Shown here: positions 59,243 to 64,000 of the stretch, piece after piece
How positions within the stretch are numbered: the stretch's first letter is position 1
Layout of the letters: every line of letters begins with the position of its first letter
Source of the DNA: Alcanivoracaceae bacterium
GTDB taxonomy: Bacteria > Pseudomonadota > Gammaproteobacteria > Pseudomonadales > Alcanivoracaceae
Assembly (NCBI GenBank): GCA_029213045.1
Contig: JARGPN010000009.1
Span: 677,719 to 741,718 of the forward strand
Direction of reading: 5' to 3'
Length of the DNA stretch: 64,000 bases
Translations under genes and position numbers: made by a program
Notes under the pieces: generated by a model
The model's database searches: none
The model's input: the letters and a program-made list of their open reading frames with translations, nothing else
Told to the model about the DNA's origin: nothing

Positions 59243-59248
59243 TATAAT
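59243..59248 (+). promoter_or_regulatory. Consensus -10 element upstream of valS
   Basis: TATAAT, 46 nt before the valS ATG. No good -35 is present. An imperfect GC-rich hairpin (about 59217-59237) lies just upstream. Confidence 0.45.
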
Positions 59249-59294
59249 CCCCGCCTTCGCGAACTTCATTGATTCAGACTTTCTGGAAGGCAAC

Positions 59295-62057
59295 ATGGAT
59301 AAGACTTACCAGCCGGACGCCATCGAAACTCGTTGGTATCAGCAATGGGAATCAGCCGGTCATTTTGCCCCTAGCGGCAACGGCGAATCATTTTGCTTAA
59401 TGATTCCTCCGCCAAACGTGACTGGCTCTTTGCACATGGGTCACGCCTTCCAAGACACCATCATGGACACTCTCGTTCGCTATCGCCGAATGCAGGGTCG
59501 CAATACGCTATGGCAAGCGGGAACCGACCATGCGGGCATCGCCACGCAAATGGTTGTTGAGCGTAAACTCGCTGCCGAGGGCACCACGCGTCATGAGCTT
59601 GGCCGTGACAAATTTTTAGACAAAGTATGGGAATGGAAAGCGGAATCCGGCGGCACTATTACGCGTCAATTACGCCGCATGGGAACAAGCATCGACTGGT
59701 CGAGAGAACGCTTCACGATGGACCCAGGCATGTCCAACGCCGTCCAAGAAGTCTTCGTTCAGCTGCACAAAGAAGGTTTGATTTACCGAGGCAAACGACT
59801 GGTAAATTGGGATCCCAAACTGCACACCGCGATTTCCGATTTGGAGGTGGAAAACCACGAAGAAAAAGGCCACATGTGGCACTTCCGTTATCCTCTTGCG
59901 GATGGCTCCGGGCATTTAGTTGTTGCGACAACGCGGCCCGAAACAATGCTGGGTGACTCGGCAGTAGCGGTGCACCCGGAAGACCCGCGCTATAACGACA
60001 TGATTGGCAAAACGATTATGTTGCCGTTAGCCAATCGCGAAATCCCTATCATCGCTGACGATTATGTTGACCCAGAATTCGGCTCAGGCTGCGTAAAGAT
60101 CACACCGGCGCATGACTTCAATGACTATGAAGTGGGCAAACGCCACGACCTGCCGTTAATCAATATTCTCACTATCAATGCCGACCTCAACGACGATGTC
60201 CCTGAACAGTACCGAGGACTAAGTCGCGTCGACGCGCGCAAAAAAGTGGTCGATGACCTTGATAGCTTAGGGCTGCTCGAAAAAATTGATGACCATACAT
60301 TGATGGTGCCTCGTGGCGACCGCTCGGGCGTCATTATTGAGCCATACCTCACTGACCAATGGTTCGTCAAAATCGCACCGCTGGCAGAGCCTGCCATTAA
60401 AGCGGTTGAGAACGGCGATATTCAGTTCGTCCCCAAGCAGTATGAAAACATGTACTTCTCGTGGATGCGCGATATCCAAGACTGGTGTATCTCTCGGCAG
60501 CTTTGGTGGGGGCATCGCATACCCGCATGGTATGACGAAGCCGGTAACGTTTATGTCGGTCGCAGTGAAGAAGAAGTGCGCGCGCAACATAACCTTGGCG
60601 ATGTAGTGCTATCGCAAGACAACGACGTACTCGACACTTGGTTTAGTTCAGCGTTGTGGACGTTTTCCACGTTAGGCTGGCCAGAGCAAACCGACGAGCT
60701 AAAAACGTTCCATCCCACTGATGTGCTCGTTACTGGGTTCGATATTATTTTCTTCTGGGTCGCGCGCATGATCATGATGACCCTGAAATTCACTGATCAG
60801 GTGCCATTCAAAAAGGTCTACGTTCACGGCTTAGTGCGTGATGCTGAAGGCCAGAAAATGTCGAAGTCAAAAGGCAACGTACTCGACCCGCTCGATTTAA
60901 TTGATGGCATTACATTAGACCAACTACTGGAGAAACGGACTGCGGGTTTAATGCAGCCGCAAATGGCGCAGCGCATTGATAAGCGCACACGCAAAGAGTT
61001 TCCCGAAGGCATCAACGCTTACGGCACTGACGCGCTACGTTTCACGTTCTTGTCGCTTGCCTCTACCGGTAGAGACATTCGCTGGGACATGGGCCGCGTA
61101 GAAGGCTACCGCAATTTCTGCAATAAGATTTGGAATGCGGCCCGTTACGTGATGATGAATACCGAGGACGCGGACAGCGGTCAGAACGGCGGTGACATTG
61201 AATTGTCGCTCGCCGATCGCTGGATTATTTCGGCGTTACAGCGCGCGGAGGGCGAGGTTACGGAAGCGCTTGATGCATTTCGTTTTGACCAAGCGTCTAC
61301 TGCCGCCTATGAATTTATCTGGAATGAGTATTGCGACTGGTATTTGGAGCTGTCTAAACCGGTTCTTTATTCAGATGACTACACCGACGCACAGAAACGT
61401 GGCACACGGCGTACCTTAGTGCGTGTGCTCGAAGCTATTTTGCGACTCGCCCATCCGTTTATGCCCTACATCACCGAAGAAATTTGGCAACGCGTCAAGG
61501 ACATTGCAGGCGCTGATGGCGAGAGCATTATGCTTGCACAATTTCCGATTCCAGATGAAAGCAAGGTCGATACCGCCGCGGAGCAAGATGTCGTGTGGCT
61601 AAAAGGCGTCATCACGGCCATTCGCAATATTCGTGGCGAAATGCGTATCCCGCCGGGCAAAGAATTACCGCTGTATTTACACAACGGCGATGACGCGGAT
61701 AGGGCGCGCTACGAAAAGAATAAAGGCTTTCTCTGTCGCCTAGCGAAACTCGAATCAATCGTTTGGCTAAATCCAAATGATTCCGCGCCGCCGTCGGCTA
61801 CGCAGCTGGTAGGCCGAATGGAAATCCTCGTTCCCATGGCAGGACTGATTGATAAGGGTGCAGAGATCGAACGCTTAGGCAAAGAAATTGGCAAGCTAAA
61901 GCAGGAAGTGATGCGCATTGAAGGCAAACTTAAGAACCCTGGTTTCGCCGACAAAGCGCCTGCGGATGTAGTGGAAAATGAACGAAGCAAGCTGAACGAT
62001 TACCGCTCTTCTCTTGCAAAACTGGAAGAGCAGTTGGAAAAAATAAAGTACCTATGA
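59295..62057 (+). CDS. valS: Valyl-tRNA synthetase
   Basis: 920-aa class Ia synthetase. HIGH-type motif [15 protein letters not shown] near residue 42, connective editing domain (about 190-340, with [17 protein letters not shown]), KMSKS motif [14 protein letters not shown] near 523, anticodon-binding domain, and a C-terminal coiled-coil (about 860-918, [19 protein letters not shown]). Editing removes misactivated threonine. Confidence 0.98.
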   Translation: MDKTYQPDAIETRWYQQWESAGHFAPSGNGESFCLMIPPPNVTGSLHMGHAFQDTIMDTLVRYRRMQGRNTLWQAGTDHAGIATQMVVERKLAAEGTTRHELGRDKFLDKVWEWKAESGGTITRQLRRMGTSIDWSRERFTMDPGMSNAVQEVFVQLHKEGLIYRGKRLVNWDPKLHTAISDLEVENHEEKGHMWHFRYPLADGSGHLVVATTRPETMLGDSAVAVHPEDPRYNDMIGKTIMLPLANREIPIIADDYVDPEFGSGCVKITPAHDFNDYEVGKRHDLPLINILTINADLNDDVPEQYRGLSRVDARKKVVDDLDSLGLLEKIDDHTLMVPRGDRSGVIIEPYLTDQWFVKIAPLAEPAIKAVENGDIQFVPKQYENMYFSWMRDIQDWCISRQLWWGHRIPAWYDEAGNVYVGRSEEEVRAQHNLGDVVLSQDNDVLDTWFSSALWTFSTLGWPEQTDELKTFHPTDVLVTGFDIIFFWVARMIMMTLKFTDQVPFKKVYVHGLVRDAEGQKMSKSKGNVLDPLDLIDGITLDQLLEKRTAGLMQPQMAQRIDKRTRKEFPEGINAYGTDALRFTFLSLASTGRDIRWDMGRVEGYRNFCNKIWNAARYVMMNTEDADSGQNGGDIELSLADRWIISALQRAEGEVTEALDAFRFDQASTAAYEFIWNEYCDWYLELSKPVLYSDDYTDAQKRGTRRTLVRVLEAILRLAHPFMPYITEEIWQRVKDIAGADGESIMLAQFPIPDESKVDTAAEQDVVWLKGVITAIRNIRGEMRIPPGKELPLYLHNGDDADRARYEKNKGFLCRLAKLESIVWLNPNDSAPPSATQLVGRMEILVPMAGLIDKGAEIERLGKEIGKLKQEVMRIEGKLKNPGFADKAPADVVENERSKLNDYRSSLAKLEEQLEKIKYL

Positions 62058-62072
62058 CGTGGTTTAAAATTA

Positions 62073-62105
62073 AATCTAAGCACTCTGCCCCAGAGTGCTT
62101 AGATT
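62073..62105. repeat. 15-bp perfect inverted repeat after valS
   Basis: AATCTAAGCACTCTG (62073-62087) and its exact complement (62091-62105) around a 3-nt loop, 16 nt after the valS stop. Long and perfect but with no U-run on the plus strand. It may end valS transcription or stabilise its 3' end. Confidence 0.6.
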
Positions 62106-62168
62106 AGGAAACACATATAGTTCGAATCTCGTTTTGAGATCCGAGGCAGGGAGCAAAGGGAGATGGAC

Positions 62169-62990
62169 ATGAAAGCGTTAATGGTTAGCGTAGCACTGAT
62201 ATTCATCACCGGCTGCCAAACAGCCACAGATGAGAGAGACACGTCAAACATCAATGCGCTACGTGCAGTAACTGAACTCCCTACTCGCACACCCTCCTTC
62301 GTCGAAAGGGATCAGTTTCGACACCCCGCCGAAACACTTGCATTTTTTGGCATCAAACCGAATATGACGGTTGTTGAAATATGGCCGGGTCCCGCCGGGT
62401 GGTACACAGAAATTCTCGCCCCATATCTGCGAGACAATGGAAAACTCTACGCCGCGCACTTTCCTGCCGATACCGGGATTGAGTTTTACACCTCGTCGCT
62501 GAAAAAATTTGAATCAAAACTCGCCCACGCTGCGCCGGTATACGACAAGGTAGAAGTTACCTACTTTTATCCGCCCGAACACACCAGCATTGCGCCTACT
62601 GCATCGGCCGACCTAGTTTTAACGTTCCGCAATGTTCACAACTGGGCCAAAGCAGGCAATGCTCAAGGCGCGTTTAACGCTTTTTTCGAAGCGATTAAGC
62701 CAGGCGGCATTTTAGGGGTAGTTGAACATCGCGCTGATGAAGGCACCGCACTGAATCAACAGATCGAATCAGGCTATATGACGGAATCCTATGTGATAGA
62801 ACTTGCCGAGGCAGCTGGGTTCAAGCTGGATAGCAAATCGGAAATTAATGCCAACCCCCACGACAACCACGATCATCCGGCTGGTGTATGGAGTTTGCCA
62901 CCGTCCCTACGGTTGGGTGAAAAAGATAAAGCGCAATATTTACAGATTGGCGAGAGTGACCGTATGACGCTCAAATTCGTCAAGCCGTAG
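62169..62990 (+). CDS. Exported lipoprotein with a methyltransferase-like fold (COG4798-like)
   Basis: 273 aa from the ATG at 62169, 6 nt after GGGAG. N-terminus MKALMVSVALIFITGC is a lipoprotein signal with Cys16. The body resembles class I SAM methyltransferases: motif I-like VVEIWPGPAGWYTEILAPYL near 58, ADLVLTFRNVHNW, AIKPGGILGVVEHRA and a GFKLDSKSEI strand. The glycine-rich SAM loop is altered (WPGPAGW). A C-terminal NPHDNHDHP stretch could bind metal. SAM is not known to be supplied outside the cytoplasm, so the activity is uncertain. No functional neighbour helps. Confidence 0.75.
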   Translation: MKALMVSVALIFITGCQTATDERDTSNINALRAVTELPTRTPSFVERDQFRHPAETLAFFGIKPNMTVVEIWPGPAGWYTEILAPYLRDNGKLYAAHFPADTGIEFYTSSLKKFESKLAHAAPVYDKVEVTYFYPPEHTSIAPTASADLVLTFRNVHNWAKAGNAQGAFNAFFEAIKPGGILGVVEHRADEGTALNQQIESGYMTESYVIELAEAAGFKLDSKSEINANPHDNHDHPAGVWSLPPSLRLGEKDKAQYLQIGESDRMTLKFVKP

Positions 62991-63023
62991 GCTTTCCGGC
63001 GCCGAAAAAAACACCTGATCCTG

Positions 63024-63704
63024 CTACGCCACAAATAACGCGGGCGCGGTGCCATCAACCAATATCGCTTCAGCGACACCCGTTACAATCTCTTTATAGT
63101 TCGCCAACGTTTGCTCGGAGCAATCCGTTTGATTCAGGAGCTGTAACGAGCAGCCTTCTAGGGTCCAGATAATTGTATTGAACACCAGCAGATCGTGTTT
63201 ACGACCACTCACGCGACACATCTCAGTCTGCAACACCTTCGCTGTAGACTGAAACGCCTTTTCTCTGTGCGGCCATAAAACCGATTCCGTCCTACGCGCT
63301 TCTTCCGCCATCAAACGAATAATCGCACCAAGGCTCAAGTGATAATCGAAATACATCGAAAAAGTGTTGCTAATGATGTCACTGACCGTTGACGCACCTT
63401 CGGCCTGAACCCTAAAAAGTTGCAGCATATGTTCAACAAATATCTCGTATATGGACTCAAGCACATCGTGTTTATTTTTGAAGTATTTATAAAAGGTGCG
63501 CCGCGAAACCGTCGCAGCGTCGAGCAAATGCTGAACCGTGGTCCTTTCTAAACCACGATTAGAAAATACCGATATGGCGTGGGTAAGTATTTCCGCACGC
63601 GCTGATGAGCGATGCGAATTATCCGGTTGCGCATTCAATACAGAGTTAATAATTAGCCTCATCTGGCCAAGATCATCGCTTTTTTTCGTTATATTTGTAG
63701 TCAT
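63024..63704 (-). CDS. TetR-family transcriptional regulator
   Basis: 226 aa from the ATG at 63704 (a GTG two codons earlier is also in frame). N-terminal helix-turn-helix (about 38-82: RAEILTHAISVFSNRGLERTTVQHL … SRRTFYKYFKNK) and a ligand-binding helical domain with no assigned ligand. Converges with the exported methyltransferase-like gene, so that gene is not obviously its target. Perfect palindrome in its upstream region suggests autoregulation. Confidence 0.88.
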   Translation of the reverse strand: MTTNITKKSDDLGQMRLIINSVLNAQPDNSHRSSARAEILTHAISVFSNRGLERTTVQHLLDAATVSRRTFYKYFKNKHDVLESIYEIFVEHMLQLFRVQAEGASTVSDIISNTFSMYFDYHLSLGAIIRLMAEEARRTESVLWPHREKAFQSTAKVLQTEMCRVSGRKHDLLVFNTIIWTLEGCSLQLLNQTDCSEQTLANYKEIVTGVAEAILVDGTAPALFVA

Positions 63705-63719
63705 AATCACCCCAAGAAA

Positions 63720-63774
63720 TAAACACCGTGTTTACTGTCTGGGAGACTATCTCAGCAATACCAATGAGTAAACA
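63720..63774 (-). promoter_or_regulatory. Candidate TetR operator
   Basis: TAAACAC-C-GTGTTTA at 63720-63734, a 7-bp perfect palindrome around one base, 15 nt upstream of the TetR start. A further half-site GTAAACA occurs at 63768-63774. Inferred. Confidence 0.45.
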
Positions 63775-63875
63775 TTCTGCTGCGCTATATTTCAGCGCTG
63801 GCAGCTGAATATAGAATTCATAGCGAGGCACTTCTGAACAACGATTCGAACAGAAACACCAATAAATTCTAGGCA

Positions 63876-63910
63876 ATAAAAAAGCCCACCCCCTGTTGGG
63901 GATGGGCCTT
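63876..63910 (-). terminator. rRNA operon terminator
   Basis: GCCCA(C)CCCC (63884-63893) pairs with GGGG(A)TGGGC (63898-63907), loop TGTT, followed on the minus strand by six Ts. It lies directly after the 5S rRNA 3' end. Confidence 0.9.
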
Positions 63911-63920
63911 CTTAATTTAG

Positions 63921-64000
63921 AGCCTGACAATGACCTACTCTCACATGGCGAATGCCACACTACCATCGGCGATGCGTCGTTTCACTTCTGAGTTCGGTAT
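63921..64000 (-). rRNA. rrf: 5S ribosomal RNA, 3' part
   Basis: The last 80 nt read on the minus strand as a 5S 3' portion: ACCGAACTCAGAAGTGAAAC, GCCGATGGTAGTGTGG and CATGTGAGAGTAGGTCATTG, ending in GTCAGGCT. The 5' part and the rest of the rRNA operon lie beyond the window edge. Confidence 0.95.

Noticed and set aside
63673..63966. A 97-codon frame across the rRNA terminator and TetR leader
   Set aside because: It runs through 5S rRNA and its terminator.

Overview
The window is a dense chromosomal block from a gammaproteobacterium, most likely a Pseudomonadales/Cellvibrionales-type marine lineage. GC is moderate (about half, by eye). Almost every gene is a core envelope, division, respiration or translation gene, and the order closely follows the Pseudomonas aeruginosa chromosome around mraZ–rsmI–lpoA … murA–his … kdsD–rpoN … tldD–mreB–gatCAB (synteny recalled from knowledge, not searched). 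No intergenic gap exceeds 300 bases. I saw no prophage, IS element, CRISPR array or tRNA.

Layout. 1-2410 (minus): start of the dcw division/cell-wall cluster, mraZ–rsmH–ftsL–ftsI (ftsI cut by the window edge), with a sigma70 promoter and five MraZ boxes. 2596-3878: RNase P RNA and rsmI. 4010-7378 (plus): lpoA–yraN–diaA–dolP. 7465-9546: an LtaS-like membrane phosphotransferase/sulfatase that looks inserted. 9561-14326 (minus): sspB, sspA, cytochrome bc1 (petABC), rpsI, rplM. 14594-22644: aldo/keto reductase, zapE, hydrolase, zapG, a single-chain ATP sulfurylase (sat), a lipid kinase, a Nif3-like protein and DegS/AlgW. 22692-28013 (minus): hisC, hisD, hisG, murA, ibaG, mlaC. 28303-36586 (plus): kdsD, kdsC, lptC, lptA, lptB, rpoN, hpf, ptsN, rapZ, ptsO, mgtE. 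36625-48793: membrane protein, pmbA, darP, tldD, nitrilase, yhdP, maf, mreD, mreC, mreB. 48964-52159: gatCAB. 52376-54343: tandem cyclic-nucleotide-binding-like protein, small membrane protein and PP2C phosphatase. 54495-62057: lptG/lptF, pepA, holC, an unknown and valS. 62169-64000: an exported methyltransferase-like lipoprotein, a TetR regulator and the 3' end of a 5S rRNA gene.

The genes converge on envelope biogenesis: peptidoglycan synthesis (ftsI, lpoA, murA, mreBCD), LPS synthesis and transport (kdsD, kdsC, lptA, lptB, lptC, lptF, lptG), outer-membrane lipid homeostasis (mlaC, dolP, yhdP) and envelope stress (algW). The nitrogen PTS (ptsN, ptsO, rapZ with rpoN) is embedded in the same block.

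The most interesting signals are departures from the conserved order. mlaC stands alone, with mlaFED and mlaB missing. rng is missing between maf and yhdP. sat occupies the place where cysDN sits in Pseudomonas. An LtaS-like gene sits between dolP and sspB. Candidate undescribed systems are the tandem-cNMP/PP2C/small membrane protein group and the lipoprotein with a methyltransferase fold. Neither is proven here.
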